Source: Sulfuricurvum sp. (lineage in GTDB: Bacteria > Campylobacterota > Campylobacteria > Campylobacterales > Sulfurimonadaceae). From it: a DNA stretch of 64,000 nt. Below, piece after piece: positions 8,256 to 18,193 of the stretch (within the stretch, counting starts at the first letter, position 1; each line of letters begins with the position of its first letter). The notes under the pieces were generated by a model. That model did no database searches. It saw only the letters and a list, made by a program, of their open reading frames with translations, and was not told the DNA's origin. The translations under genes and the position numbers were made by a program. Location: the NCBI GenBank assembly GCA_028714915.1, contig JAQTLL010000004.1:1-64000 (forward strand). Reading direction: 5' to 3'.

Positions 8256-9875
8256 CTATTTTTCGCTCAGCTCACAATAAAGAGCTTCACATACAAGCCT
8301 CGCTGCTACTTCACGTTTTCCATCGACGGTGACGCTGATGGGGAGTCCTCGAAGTTCACGTTTTTCCTCCAAGCTTATCACTTTTACCACCACTTTAACA
8401 TTCGGGGCATAACTCAAAATCGATTCACAAATCAGCCGTTTTTTGGAGCTGTTATCGAGAGTTACGATGACACTAACCGCCTCTTTGGCATGCAATTTTT
8501 CTAAGATTTGGGTTTTTGACATATCCCCGTAATACGCTTTTTCCCCATCAGCAAGCGCCTCTTGAACGTGTTTGTAGCTGTTATCGACAATAATATATTT
8601 AACCTCTTCGGCTCGGAGCGCTTTAACAACAAATTTTCCAACAACACCGTATCCGCAAACAATAACGTGATTGCTGTAGACAGAAAGTGAGCCAAAATCT
8701 TCGGTCATACTCGTCTCTTTGAAAAATAATCCTGAGATAGCATTGATCTTCGAGAGAATAAACGGTGTGACGACAATGGAGAGGACAACGGTGAGAACGA
8801 GTAACTGTACCAGTTGCGGATCGAGAATATTTTTATTCCCCGCCAACGCAAAAATGGCAAAGGAAAATTCCCCCACTTGCGAAAGGGCAATCGCAGTTTT
8901 AAAGGCTATTTTTCCTTTGGAATAGATATGGACGATTCCAAAAAGCATCACCGCTTTAATCACTAAAATAGCGATCAAAAGCCCGAGGATTTCACCGATA
9001 TGGGTTGCAAAAAAAGTAACATCAATCTTCATCCCTACGGTGACAAAGAATGTTCCTAAAAGTAAATCTTTAAACGGCGCAATATCGGATTCAACCTTGT
9101 GATGATAGTGCGTTTCGGCAATAATCATCCCGGCGATAAATGCCCCCAGCGAATAGGTAAACCCAAATGCATGAACAAGAAGTGATGCACCGACAACAAT
9201 TAAAAGGACGGAACCCATAAAGAGCTCTTCGACGTTACTGCTCGAAGAAAAATGAAGCAGCCATGTCATCACACGCTTCCCCACAACAAACAGCAAACCG
9301 ACGATCAAAACAGCACTCAGCATTGTTTGCAATAATACGGAGACTATATTTGCTGTCCCTGTACTCAAAAATCCGATAAGAATCAAAATAGGGATGACGG
9401 CTAAATCTTGGTAAATCAAAATCCCCATGGAGCGTTGTCCGTAGGGGCGCGTTATCTCTTTGGTTGCCTTTAAATGGCTTAATACCACCGCTGTAGAGGA
9501 GAGAGCCAATGACATTGAGATGATGAGTGATGTAGCAAAATCAAGATTAAAAAGCCCATAGCACGCACCGAAAAATAGTATCGCGGTAAGTGTTGTTTGT
9601 AAAAAACCATTAAAAAAAACTTCTATTTTCATCGTGGCAAGGCGACGGAGTGATACCTCAAGCCCGATGGTAAACATCAAAAATACCACCCCAAATTCAG
9701 CAATCGCTTCAAGGGTATGTGAATCGGCGATATGGCGTAAATCGAACATATATGCGACCACCGTACCCGTCATAATGTAGCCGATGATGGGCGAAACCCC
9801 AAGCCGTTTTAAAATCAGATTAACGACAATCGAAATCCCAAGCGCAATCGTCAAATAATAAAGAGCTGATTCCAT
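8256..9875 (-). CDS. KefB-type cation:proton antiporter with RCK domain
   Basis: 539 residues: about 12 membrane segments of the CPA2 exchanger fold (residues 1-380), then a cytoplasmic TrkA-N domain starting near 398 with the nucleotide-binding motif GYGVVG (408-413) and an acidic VDN at the end of the second strand. Conserved exchanger features include GLEVSLRRL and LSSTAVVLSHLK. Such proteins exchange K+ or Na+ for H+ and are gated by nucleotides or thiol adducts. No ancillary KefF/KefG gene is adjacent, so a glutathione-gated role is unlikely. Monocistronic by position. Confidence 0.87.
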   Translation of the reverse strand: MESALYYLTIALGISIVVNLILKRLGVSPIIGYIMTGTVVAYMFDLRHIADSHTLEAIAEFGVVFLMFTIGLEVSLRRLATMKIEVFFNGFLQTTLTAILFFGACYGLFNLDFATSLIISMSLALSSTAVVLSHLKATKEITRPYGQRSMGILIYQDLAVIPILILIGFLSTGTANIVSVLLQTMLSAVLIVGLLFVVGKRVMTWLLHFSSSSNVEELFMGSVLLIVVGASLLVHAFGFTYSLGAFIAGMIIAETHYHHKVESDIAPFKDLLLGTFFVTVGMKIDVTFFATHIGEILGLLIAILVIKAVMLFGIVHIYSKGKIAFKTAIALSQVGEFSFAIFALAGNKNILDPQLVQLLVLTVVLSIVVTPFILSKINAISGLFFKETSMTEDFGSLSVYSNHVIVCGYGVVGKFVVKALRAEEVKYIIVDNSYKHVQEALADGEKAYYGDMSKTQILEKLHAKEAVSVIVTLDNSSKKRLICESILSYAPNVKVVVKVISLEEKRELRGLPISVTVDGKREVAARLVCEALYCELSEK

Positions 9876-9910
9876 TAATTTCCTTCACGCAACCTGAGCA
9901 CGTGCTGTTT

Positions 9911-9960
9911 TTGGTATTTTATAAGTGTTAGCAGTATATAATGGCAGACTTAAAATACCA
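9911..9960 (+). promoter_or_regulatory. pyrG promoter with flanking inverted repeat
   Basis: TATAAT at 9937-9942 lies about 75 bases upstream of pyrG. It is bracketed by near-complementary arms, TGGTATTTTATAAG (9912-9925) and CTTAAAATACCA (9949-9960). These could be an operator pair or a cruciform/hairpin. No trans-acting regulator can be named. Confidence 0.4.
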
Positions 9961-10016
9961 TCCATATAAGTGCCTGCATGGCTCATTTTTCAACCAAAAA
10001 TCCTAAGGAATTAATG

Positions 10017-11645
10017 ATGACCAAGTATATTTTTGTTACCGGCGGTGTATTGAGCTCTCTTGGAAAAGGGATCACAGCAGCCAGTGTTGGTGCTCTTCTC
10101 AAACACTCCGGCATAAAAGTCGGGATGCTTAAAATCGATCCGTATATCAACGTCGATCCAGGGACTATGAGCCCATTGGAACACGGCGAAGTGTTTGTCA
10201 CCAAAGACGGCGCTGAAACCGACCTCGACATCGGAAACTACGAACGTTTTCTCAACGACTCTTTTTTGCGTACCAGTAACTTCACCACAGGACAAGTCTA
10301 CAGCAGCGTTATCGAGCGTGAGCGAAGCGGCGGATACCTCGGGCAAACCATTCAAGTTGTTCCCCACATCGTCGGCGAAATCGTCGATCGTATCAAAAAA
10401 GCGGGTGAAGGACACGATATTCTTGTCGTTGAACTCGGCGGTACGGTCGGAGACATCGAAGGGTTGCCGTTTATGGAAGCCATCCGTACTATGAAGCACG
10501 ACGATGAAGTAGAGGGGACATTTTTCATCCACGTTACCCTTATCCCGTTCATCAAAGCAGCCGGTGAGCATAAAAGCAAACCAACCCAGCACTCTGTCCA
10601 AGAGCTCCGTCGTATCGGTATCACTCCGCAGATGATTATTGCCCGAAGCGAAGAAAAACTTCCGAAAACATTTAAGAAAAAACTGGCACTTGCGTGTGAC
10701 GTAAGCTCAGACAGTATCATCGAGGCGATGGATGAGCAGACGATTTATGCTGTTCCTTTGAGTTTCTTGCAACAAAACATTCTCGCTCCTATCTCTAAAG
10801 AGTTAGGGTTGGGTGAGCTTAAACCCGACATGGAACAATGGGACATTTTGGTTAAAAAAATCGTCTCCCCAAAACACCGTATCTCTATCGGGTTTGTCGG
10901 TAAATATTTGGAACTCAAAGAGTCGTATAAATCCCTCATCGAAGCGCTTATCCACTCAGGCGCACACCTCGATACGCGTGTCCACATCAACTGGATTGAC
11001 TCTGAGAAAATCGAAGCACAGGGAGTGGAAGCACTCTTGCACGATTGTGACTCTATTCTCGTCGCAGGCGGGTTTGGAAACCGTGGCGTAGAAGGGAAAA
11101 TAGCAGCAATCCGTTACGCACGTGAAAACCGCCTTCCATATTTGGGAATTTGTTTGGGAATGCAGCTCTCTCTCGTTGAATATGCCCGTAATGTTTTGGG
11201 CTTCGAGGATGCCAATTCCATCGAGTTTAATCCCCAAACAACACATCCAATGATTTACCTCATCGACAATTTTATTGACCAATCAGGGGATACACAACTA
11301 AGAACTCATCACTCTCCGATGGGTGGGACGCTCCGTCTTGGCGAATACCCATGCGAAACCAAAGAGGGGTCGCACTTACGTGCAGCCTACAATGGCGAAC
11401 CGCTGATTTTTGAGCGTCATCGCCACCGTTACGAAGCCAATCCGACCTACCGTGCAGCACTTGAAGAGGCAGGGATGATGATTACGGGTGAATCCAACGG
11501 ACTCATCGAAGCAGTCGAGATTCCAGCTCATCCGTGGTTTTTAGGAGTACAGTTTCATCCGGAATTCACCTCTCACCTCCAAAGCCCGAATCCGTCCATT
11601 CTCGCATTTGTCCGAGCAACGTGTGAGCAGACAAACCCTGCTTGA
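10017..11645 (+). CDS. pyrG: CTP synthase
   Basis: 542 residues. The synthetase domain begins with [14 protein letters not shown] and includes [14 protein letters not shown]; the glutaminase domain has the catalytic cysteine in [11 protein letters not shown] and the His/Glu pair in GVQFHPEF. It makes CTP from UTP using glutamine-derived ammonia. I chose the second of two adjacent ATGs (10014 and 10017) because AAGGA at 10005-10009 then lies 7 bases upstream; the longer frame from 9978 has no support. The 3' end overlaps recJ. Confidence 0.95.
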   Translation: MTKYIFVTGGVLSSLGKGITAASVGALLKHSGIKVGMLKIDPYINVDPGTMSPLEHGEVFVTKDGAETDLDIGNYERFLNDSFLRTSNFTTGQVYSSVIERERSGGYLGQTIQVVPHIVGEIVDRIKKAGEGHDILVVELGGTVGDIEGLPFMEAIRTMKHDDEVEGTFFIHVTLIPFIKAAGEHKSKPTQHSVQELRRIGITPQMIIARSEEKLPKTFKKKLALACDVSSDSIIEAMDEQTIYAVPLSFLQQNILAPISKELGLGELKPDMEQWDILVKKIVSPKHRISIGFVGKYLELKESYKSLIEALIHSGAHLDTRVHINWIDSEKIEAQGVEALLHDCDSILVAGGFGNRGVEGKIAAIRYARENRLPYLGICLGMQLSLVEYARNVLGFEDANSIEFNPQTTHPMIYLIDNFIDQSGDTQLRTHHSPMGGTLRLGEYPCETKEGSHLRAAYNGEPLIFERHRHRYEANPTYRAALEEAGMMITGESNGLIEAVEIPAHPWFLGVQFHPEFTSHLQSPNPSILAFVRATCEQTNPA

Positions 11646-13224
11646 TGCTCCGCTTCTTGGTCAGAGAAGTTTAGAAGCCTTTTTAAACGAACGCTTTCAC
11701 CTCAAAAGTGAAAAGCTTTCCGACATCCCCCACCCAAGCCAACTCAAAGATGCGACCAAAGCCGCTGTTCGCATTGCTAATGCCATACGCAACAACGAAA
11801 AAATTGCCCTTGTCGGGGATTATGACGTCGATGGTGTCACCTCTACTGCGATTGTAAAACGATTTTTTCACCTTATTGGCTATCCCTTAACCGCCACCAT
11901 CCCCAACCGTTTTACCGATGGATATGGGGTATCCAAAGGAGTTTTGGAGCGCATTGATGCCGATGTCGTGTTTACGGTTGATAACGGTATCAATGCCATC
12001 GAAGCCGCACAGGTGTGTAAAGCGCGTGGCATCGACCTCATCATCACCGATCACCATACCCCTAGTGATATTCTCCCCGATGTCTACGCCATTGTCAATC
12101 CAAAACAGCACGATTGCCCGTATCCTTTTAAAGATATTTGCGGCGCACAAGTCGCATGGCTGTTAATGGGACTCATTAAAGCCGAGATTGGTCTTACGAT
12201 CGATATGCGCCAATTTTTTCCCTTTTTAGCCCTCGCGATTGTTGCGGATGTTATGCCGTTGGTGGGAATCAACCGCACCATCGTCAAAGCAGGATTGGAG
12301 ATGATGAGCACGTCGAGCATCCCTGCCTTTGTCATCATCCGTGACGTTCTCAATAAAACAAAAATTTCCTCTGAAGACATCGGTTTTCAAATCGCCCCAC
12401 GCATCAACTCCGCCGGACGACTCGAGGATGCCTCGATTGCTTTGGAGTTTTTAATCGCCGACACCACTGAAAAAGCCTATCATCAGTTTGAACTCCTCAC
12501 CTCCCTTAATGCCCTTCGCAAAGAAATTGAGGCCCACACCACAGCGCAGGCCACAGTAGAAGTCAATCCCGAAGACTCCATCATCGTTGTCGCAGGTGAG
12601 GGGTGGAATGAAGGAGTTGTGGGAATTGTCGCCTCACGGTTGGTCAACCATTTTCAAAAACCTGCCATTGTTTTGAGTATTCACAACGGTATTGCCAAAG
12701 GGAGCGGTCGAAGTATCGGAGCCGTTGACCTTTATACCCTTATCAAATCCCAAGAGCATTTGTTAGCCAAATTTGGCGGACACAAAATGGCAGCGGGTCT
12801 TTCGATGGATGTGCTTAACCTAGAGGAGTTTCGGCTCGCGATTAATCATGCAAGCACGTCCATACATCCTGATGATTTTATCCCTCAAAATGAGATTATC
12901 GGTGAACTTGAATACGATGCTATCAATTTTGAGCTCTTGGGATTATTGGAAAAATTCGAGCCGTATGGCGAGGGGAATCCCCGTCCAAGATTTTTACTTC
13001 GGGATGCGCACGTTGTAGGGATAAAACTCTTCGGAAGCGATAAATCTCACAGCCGTCTTGAACTTCAGCCCTCCCCCTTGCGAGGCAAAACCTTGGAATT
13101 CATCGCATTTCGACGTGTTTTGGAAGCTCCGGATAATCGGAAAATGAGTTGTAGCTATACGGTCAATAAAAATGAGTTTAATGGTAAAATCTCGATGCAA
13201 CTCATGGTAGAGAGGTTATTTTAA
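11608..13224 (+). CDS. recJ: Single-stranded-DNA-specific exonuclease RecJ
   Basis: 538 residues. DHH-family motifs are [10 protein letters not shown] (71-80) and ITDHHTPSD (about 146-154); the DHHA1 portion has [12 protein letters not shown] and [11 protein letters not shown]. RecJ degrades ssDNA 5' to 3' in recombination and mismatch repair. The assigned TTG start overlaps pyrG by 38 bases. An internal GTG at 11623 gives a protein 5 residues shorter and is an equal candidate, because no clear ribosome site separates them. Its stop overlaps the start of the next gene by 1 base. Confidence 0.92.
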   Translation: MSEQRVSRQTLLDAPLLGQRSLEAFLNERFHLKSEKLSDIPHPSQLKDATKAAVRIANAIRNNEKIALVGDYDVDGVTSTAIVKRFFHLIGYPLTATIPNRFTDGYGVSKGVLERIDADVVFTVDNGINAIEAAQVCKARGIDLIITDHHTPSDILPDVYAIVNPKQHDCPYPFKDICGAQVAWLLMGLIKAEIGLTIDMRQFFPFLALAIVADVMPLVGINRTIVKAGLEMMSTSSIPAFVIIRDVLNKTKISSEDIGFQIAPRINSAGRLEDASIALEFLIADTTEKAYHQFELLTSLNALRKEIEAHTTAQATVEVNPEDSIIVVAGEGWNEGVVGIVASRLVNHFQKPAIVLSIHNGIAKGSGRSIGAVDLYTLIKSQEHLLAKFGGHKMAAGLSMDVLNLEEFRLAINHASTSIHPDDFIPQNEIIGELEYDAINFELLGLLEKFEPYGEGNPRPRFLLRDAHVVGIKLFGSDKSHSRLELQPSPLRGKTLEFIAFRRVLEAPDNRKMSCSYTVNKNEFNGKISMQLMVERLF

Positions 13225-14267
13225 TGGATACTTTTTTCATCGAATTTCGAGACCCGCTCTTTGGGATTATCGTCTTTTTTCTCCTTCTTTTTATCCTCTC
13301 CTTCATAAGCTACTGGTGGGGACGGCGCAAAAGCACCAATGAAACCAAAGAGATTGAGATTTTTTTAGGGAAATTCGATACCACCCAAAGTGAAGATGCC
13401 ATAGCTTCTCAAGTATGCGAAAACGCCACTACTAACGAAACATGGCTCCTTCTCGCATCCGGCTTTGAGCATCAGGGCAATTTTGAAAAAAGTATCGAAA
13501 TTTATCTTGCACTTTTGAGCAAAAAGAACGATAAAGCCGTTCAAAAAGAGGTATTGCTCAAACTTGGTCGAGGCTATTTCAAAGCAGGATTCTTAGAACG
13601 CTCTCGTCAAAGCTTCTTGCAAGTGCTCCAGAATCACCCCCGCACCCCCCAAGCACTCCATCACCTTATTCTCATCTATGAACACCTTCAGCAATACAAA
13701 GATGCCCTCGAAGCAATGGAGGCTCTTATCGAGATACAAGGGCGTTCAGGATGTGAGAAACTTTACCTTGAAGCACGCCAAATGCTCTCCAATCCCAAAG
13801 CCTCCATCGATGAAAAAGCGCATTTTCTCATAGACCTCTACACCCAGCATGCCCAGTTGGGCTATTTAGTATTTGAGTATCTCTTCGCCTACCGTCCAGA
13901 ACTTGCATGGAAACATTTTGACCAATCGCTCTCTGTGAGACTTGCCGATATTTTATGGAGAGTTCCCTCGGAGAACCTTGATTTCGATATAATTGCACGT
14001 AACGGTTTTTTACGAGAGCTCTTCAGTGCCAGAGGAAGTTGTGAGATGTCTCAATCCAGTGCACTTTTTGAGCTTGATACGCTTATGACGCTTCGTCGAT
14101 GTGGCAATACAAAAGCAACGTTGCAGTTTGAGTACGTATGCGGTGAATGTCATACCATCTCATTCTTGCCGTTTCATCGCTGTCCTACATGCCATGCGAT
14201 TGATTCGATTGAGAGTATTATGACTCTAACAAAGGAGAGATTTGAAGACAATAACTCTTTTCAGTGA
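13224..14267 (+). CDS. LapB/YciM-like TPR protein with C-terminal zinc ribbon
   Basis: 347 residues. One N-terminal membrane helix (about 12-31) is followed by WWGRRK on the cytoplasmic side, then TPR-like helical repeats (for example LLKLGRGYFKAGFLERSRQSF and LIYEHLQQYKDALEAMEAL). The C-terminus carries a rubredoxin-like ribbon with Cys306/Cys309 and Cys320/Cys323. This is the architecture of LapB, which in enterobacteria regulates LpxC turnover with FtsH and so controls LPS synthesis. Overall similarity to LapB is by architecture only. It overlaps rnhA by 26 bases. Confidence 0.75.
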   Translation: MDTFFIEFRDPLFGIIVFFLLLFILSFISYWWGRRKSTNETKEIEIFLGKFDTTQSEDAIASQVCENATTNETWLLLASGFEHQGNFEKSIEIYLALLSKKNDKAVQKEVLLKLGRGYFKAGFLERSRQSFLQVLQNHPRTPQALHHLILIYEHLQQYKDALEAMEALIEIQGRSGCEKLYLEARQMLSNPKASIDEKAHFLIDLYTQHAQLGYLVFEYLFAYRPELAWKHFDQSLSVRLADILWRVPSENLDFDIIARNGFLRELFSARGSCEMSQSSALFELDTLMTLRRCGNTKATLQFEYVCGECHTISFLPFHRCPTCHAIDSIESIMTLTKERFEDNNSFQ

Positions 14268-14673
14268 TGGTTCGGCACTAGGCAATCCTGGTCCGGGCGG
14301 ATTTGGAGCAATCCTACGTTTTGGTGATGTGGAGAAAATTGTCTCTGGCGGTGAAAAACATACCACCAATAATCGTATGGAGCTTTTGGGAGTAATCGAA
14401 GGACTACGCGCCCTCAAAGAACCGTGCCGTGTCACCGTTATCTCCGACTCAAGCTACGTGATTCGCGGGATCAACGAATGGCTTGAAAACTGGGTAAAAC
14501 GCAATTTTGCCAAAGTCAAAAATCCTGACTTGTGGCTTGAATATCTGATTGTTTCCAAGATTCACACCATAGAAGGTATCTGGGTACGGGGTCATAACGG
14601 TCATCCCGAAAACGAACGGTGCGATGTCATTGCTCGCGAAGAAGCAGAAAAGTATAAAAACGGATTAGAATAG
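14242..14673 (+). CDS. rnhA: Ribonuclease HI
   Basis: 143 residues. Catalytic residues align with the E. coli enzyme: Asp9 (LFSDGSALGNPGPGG), Glu47 (NNRMELLG), Asp69 (VISDSSYV), His118 and Asp128 (RGHNGHPENERCD). It removes RNA from RNA:DNA hybrids and R-loops. The frame begins at TTG inside the 3' end of the TPR gene, with AAGGAGAG just upstream, so the non-ATG start is credible; the residues after it (MKTITLFSDG) match the family N-terminus. Confidence 0.95.
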   Translation: MKTITLFSDGSALGNPGPGGFGAILRFGDVEKIVSGGEKHTTNNRMELLGVIEGLRALKEPCRVTVISDSSYVIRGINEWLENWVKRNFAKVKNPDLWLEYLIVSKIHTIEGIWVRGHNGHPENERCDVIAREEAEKYKNGLE

Positions 14674-14681
14674 TTTTTGCT

Positions 14682-14747
14682 GTCATACCGTGCTTGATAC
14701 GGTATCCATAAACAGTAAATAGATTCCGTGTCGTGGCACGGAATGAC
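14682..14747. repeat. Dispersed palindromic repeat, paired-hairpin form (copy 1)
   Basis: Two hairpins back to back: GTCATACCG...CGGTATCCA, and AGATTCCGTG...CACGGAATGAC, joined by an AT-rich linker. It is a diverged copy of the GTCATTCCCG...CGGGAATCCA family found between genes elsewhere in the window. Located between rnhA and rnc. Confidence 0.75.
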
Positions 14748-14783
14748 GAACACAGACCAATACAATAAAGGATATAAAATCTA

Positions 14784-15464
14784 ATGAACAACTTACAAAC
14801 CCTACAGCAACGATTAGGGTATCAGTTTCACAATACGAAGCTCCTTATTGAAGCGCTGACGCACAAAAGCTACAAACAGCCCTACAATAATGAGCGACTC
14901 GAATTTTTAGGAGACGCGGTACTGGATTTGGTTGTTGGTGAATATCTTTACAAAAAATTTCCTAAATTTGACGAGGGAGACCTCTCAAAAATGCGCGCAT
15001 CTCTCGTCAATGAAGACGGATTTACCCTGCTGGCGAATTATTTACGCTTAGGAGAACACATTTTTCTTTCCAATGCCGAAGAAAATAATAACGGACGAAA
15101 CAAAAACTCTCTCCTTGCCAATGCGTATGAAGCGGTCATGGGGGCAATCTACCTCGAATCAGGGCTTGAGAGTGTTCAAAATATTACCGTAGAGCTCCTA
15201 GAACAGGTTCACGAAGAAATTTCACTCAACTCCCTCTTCAAAGACTACAAAACCTCACTCCAAGAACTCACCCAAGCCCATTACGGAATTACCCCCGATT
15301 ATCAGCTCATAGCTGCCCACGGACCCGATCACAAAAAAGAGTTTGAAGTTGCCGCATTCATTGATGGAAAACGGTACGCTTCCGCATTGGGAAAAAGTAA
15401 AAAACATGCCCAGCAAGAGGCGGCGAAAATTGCCTTAAACATTCTTTCCAAGGAACTCAAATGA
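14784..15464 (+). CDS. rnc: Ribonuclease III
   Basis: 226 residues. The RNase III signature is [13 protein letters not shown] (38-50) with Glu40 and Asp44 as metal ligands and Glu116 in [14 protein letters not shown]. The dsRNA-binding domain occupies about 155-226 ([29 protein letters not shown]). It processes rRNA precursors and structured mRNAs. Position 113 is Asn where E. coli has Asp114; I believe this substitution also occurs in other family members. The stop overlaps aroC by 4 bases. Confidence 0.95.
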   Translation: MNNLQTLQQRLGYQFHNTKLLIEALTHKSYKQPYNNERLEFLGDAVLDLVVGEYLYKKFPKFDEGDLSKMRASLVNEDGFTLLANYLRLGEHIFLSNAEENNNGRNKNSLLANAYEAVMGAIYLESGLESVQNITVELLEQVHEEISLNSLFKDYKTSLQELTQAHYGITPDYQLIAAHGPDHKKEFEVAAFIDGKRYASALGKSKKHAQQEAAKIALNILSKELK

Positions 15465-16534
15465 ATCGTTTTGGGGAACGCTTTATGATGACTACATTTG
15501 GTGAATCCCACGGTAAAGCAATCGGCTGTGTGCTTGACGGTGTTCCAGCAGGGTTAGCCATCGATGAAGCCTATATACAAAGTGAACTCAACCGTCGCAA
15601 ACCGGGACAAAATGAATTTGCTACGGCACGGAAAGAGGATGACAAAGTTGAAATCCTCAGCGGTGTATTCGAAGGGTTCACTACAGGAACTCCCATCATG
15701 ATGGTAATTTACAACACTGACCAAAAAAGCGGTGATTACACCAATATCAAAGATATTTTCCGCCCGGGACATGCCGATTTTACCTATTTTCACAAATACG
15801 GCTTACGGGATTATCGTGGCGGGGGACGCTCATCAGCACGTGAAACTGCAGCCCGTGTGGCAGGAGGGGCGGTGGCAAAACTGATGCTCCGAAGTGTGGG
15901 AATTGATTTTTCCAGCGGCATTAGTGCTGTTCATGGTATCGAAGCCCAAACCCTTGATTTTACCTATCCGCCCCAAAGCCCCATTTATGCTCTCGATAAA
16001 ACCGTTGAAGAAGCACAAAAAGAGGCAATTTTAACCGCTAAAAATGCTCATGATTCTGTTGGTGGAGTCGCTACCGTCAAAATTTCAGGCCTTCCCATCG
16101 GTTTGGGTGAGGGGCTTTATTACAAACTCGATGCCGTTCTTGCCGAAGCGATGATGGGAATTAATGCCGTCAAAGCGGTCGAAATCGGTGAGGGGATTGC
16201 TTGCGCACAGCTTCTTGCATCTGAAAATAACGATGCAATCACCCCCAATGGCTTTAAAACCAACCACTCAGGGGGAATTTTAGGAGGGATGAGCAATGGG
16301 GATGATGTGATTGTTCGCGTCCATTTCAAACCTACCCCTTCTATTTTTATAGATCAAGAGAGTACTAACACGGCTAACGAAAGTGTTAGTATTGCACTCA
16401 AAGGACGTCATGACCCGTGTGTTGCTGTGCGCGGATCGGTTGTAGCTGAATCGATGGCAGCATTGGTTATTGCCGATATGCTGCTGCTGAATATGGGTCG
16501 GACAATGGATGGGATACAAGGCTATTACAACTAG
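15461..16534 (+). CDS. aroC: Chorismate synthase
   Basis: 357 residues. The family signature [20 protein letters not shown] is at the N-terminus, [19 protein letters not shown] is at about 122-140, and [10 protein letters not shown] is near the C-terminus. It converts EPSP to chorismate with reduced FMN, the last shared step to aromatic amino acids. The ATG overlaps the rnc stop (ATGA), so the two are coupled. A palindromic repeat follows. Confidence 0.95.
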   Translation: MNRFGERFMMTTFGESHGKAIGCVLDGVPAGLAIDEAYIQSELNRRKPGQNEFATARKEDDKVEILSGVFEGFTTGTPIMMVIYNTDQKSGDYTNIKDIFRPGHADFTYFHKYGLRDYRGGGRSSARETAARVAGGAVAKLMLRSVGIDFSSGISAVHGIEAQTLDFTYPPQSPIYALDKTVEEAQKEAILTAKNAHDSVGGVATVKISGLPIGLGEGLYYKLDAVLAEAMMGINAVKAVEIGEGIACAQLLASENNDAITPNGFKTNHSGGILGGMSNGDDVIVRVHFKPTPSIFIDQESTNTANESVSIALKGRHDPCVAVRGSVVAESMAALVIADMLLLNMGRTMDGIQGYYN

Positions 16535-16538
16535 TCCC

Positions 16539-16648
16539 GTCATCCTCGTGCTCACGTGCCCTATAGGGTATGACACGGGGATCCATCCCCCCATTAAAAA
16601 AGCTGGATTCACCCTAAAGGGCACTTCGCCCGCCTTCGCGGGAATGAC
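16539..16648. repeat. Dispersed palindromic repeat, long composite form (copy 2)
   Basis: Begins GTCATCCTCG and ends CGCGGGAATGAC, with the internal GCTGGATTC typical of the family's second half. The element is enlarged by two copies of a small palindrome, GTGCCCTATAGGGTA (16556-16570) and its inverse ACCCTAAAGGGCAC (16611-16624). Located between aroC and the PIN-PhoH gene. Confidence 0.75.
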
Positions 16649-16720
16649 GACGTGGTTACATAACCTCCCATTAAGAAATATTTGACTACGATATAAGATC
16701 TTTACTTAAGGATTTTCACC

Positions 16721-18184
16721 GTGAGCTCTACTCAAAAATGCTATCTTCTCGACACTTCCGTTATCCTCGATGATCCCAACAACATTTTACGAATTAGCCA
16801 AGAAAATACCAATGCAGTTGTTATTAGCAATATTGTTTTAGCTGAACTTAACAGTAAAAAAGATGACATTCGTTCAGAAGCCGGTTATATGGCACGCGAA
16901 TTTTTTCGTCTTGCTGATGTCGCTTACGGCGAGCCAATTGCCGCGATTGAACTGCCAAAATGCATCCTCGATGCACTGGATCCGAAACAATGTCAAAATG
17001 ATCGCTATTATCGCCTTGATTTAAAATTTGATCGCTCTTTGCACGGTGGTGAAGAGATTCTTATAAAATTTATCATCATCCACCGAGAGCACTATCGAAT
17101 CACGGCCTCATTTTCCGAGTCCAAAGGGATGAATGATGCTAAAATTGCAGAAATTGCCGATGATTATGACCTCATCCTCCTCACCAATGATATGTCATTT
17201 CGTATTGCTGCAGAGATTCAAGGTATTCCAACACAGAACATCCGAAACAGCAGTGTTGAATCTCCTGAAGAAATTGATTTCAACTACACCTATACCTATA
17301 CGGAAACACCAGAATTCCCGACCGACATAGAGCACCACAATTTCAATCAGCTTACCTTTGTTCAAAATGCCCTAAGTACCGCCAATGAGATGTATGAGAC
17401 GGGTATTCAGCGCCACGCTTTTAGTGTAAACAATAATCTCGAATGGTGTGATTTTGATCGCCGTTTTGGAGAGCATTTTGATGAAAATCTTGTCCGTCCG
17501 CTTAATCTGGAACAAAAATTCTATTTTGCGATGATGACTCATCCTCAGAATTACGTCACTGTCGTTGCAGGTTCTACGGGCTCAGGAAAAACTCTTGTTG
17601 CGCTCCAAGCAGGACTGGAGTTAGTGAGTGAAGGAATCGTCGAGGGGATTGTCTATGCGCGTAATACCATTACCTCCAATGATCAGCAAGCGGAACTTGG
17701 CTTTCGTAAAGGGGATGAAGAGCAAAAGATGGGCTATTTTATGTATCCCCTCTACTCCGCCGTCAATTTTACCATTGAACACCAAAGCAAACACTCCATC
17801 GATGCACGTGTCGAATACACAGGAAATACTAACTCCATCAAACGTGAAAACGCCACTGAAGCCTTTATGAAAAAATACAATATCGAAGTAATGGACATCG
17901 CCCATATGCGGGGAACAACTATCTCACGTAAATTTGTTATTATTGATGAAGCTCAAAATATGACCAATGCAACCCTAAAGCTTATAGGTACGCGTATGGG
18001 AGAAGAAACACGTCTTGTCGTGATGGGAGATCCTGGGCAAATCGATCATCCATTTCTCTCCAAACGACGTAACGCCCTTGTAACTCTGCTAAACAAAGCG
18101 CAGCACAGTGACTTTATTGCAGGAATCCAACTGCGCCATACTATCCGCAGTAACGTAGCCGATTGGTTTGATAAAAACTTTTAA
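16721..18184 (+). CDS. PIN-domain/PhoH-family ATPase (YlaK-like)
   Basis: 487 residues. Residues 1-180 are a PIN nuclease fold starting CYLLDTSVILDDP with further acidic residues at AELNSKKDD and LLTNDMSFR. A linker leads to a PhoH ATPase domain with Walker A GSTGSGKT (284-291), VYARNTI and Walker B VIIDEAQN (406-413). PIN-PhoH fusions are RNA helicase/ribonuclease candidates. The GTG start is preceded by AAGGA. Despite the name there is no reason to link it to the phosphate regulon; it is followed after 9 bases by a response regulator. Confidence 0.88.
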   Translation: MSSTQKCYLLDTSVILDDPNNILRISQENTNAVVISNIVLAELNSKKDDIRSEAGYMAREFFRLADVAYGEPIAAIELPKCILDALDPKQCQNDRYYRLDLKFDRSLHGGEEILIKFIIIHREHYRITASFSESKGMNDAKIAEIADDYDLILLTNDMSFRIAAEIQGIPTQNIRNSSVESPEEIDFNYTYTYTETPEFPTDIEHHNFNQLTFVQNALSTANEMYETGIQRHAFSVNNNLEWCDFDRRFGEHFDENLVRPLNLEQKFYFAMMTHPQNYVTVVAGSTGSGKTLVALQAGLELVSEGIVEGIVYARNTITSNDQQAELGFRKGDEEQKMGYFMYPLYSAVNFTIEHQSKHSIDARVEYTGNTNSIKRENATEAFMKKYNIEVMDIAHMRGTTISRKFVIIDEAQNMTNATLKLIGTRMGEETRLVVMGDPGQIDHPFLSKRRNALVTLLNKAQHSDFIAGIQLRHTIRSNVADWFDKNF

Positions 18185-18193
18185 AGAGAGAGA

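Noticed and set aside
10011..10601. 196-codon antisense frame within pyrG
   Set aside because: It mirrors the highly conserved CTP synthase coding sequence; codon constraints on the sense strand explain the absence of stops.
14674..14783. Possible tRNA or small RNA between rnhA and rnc
   Set aside because: The hairpins are a copy of the dispersed palindromic repeat; no acceptor stem, anticodon loop or T-loop pattern.
16721..18184. PhoH-like gene as part of the phosphate regulon
   Set aside because: No GTAA-type Pho box precedes it and it lies 36 kb from the pho/pst genes; the name is historical.
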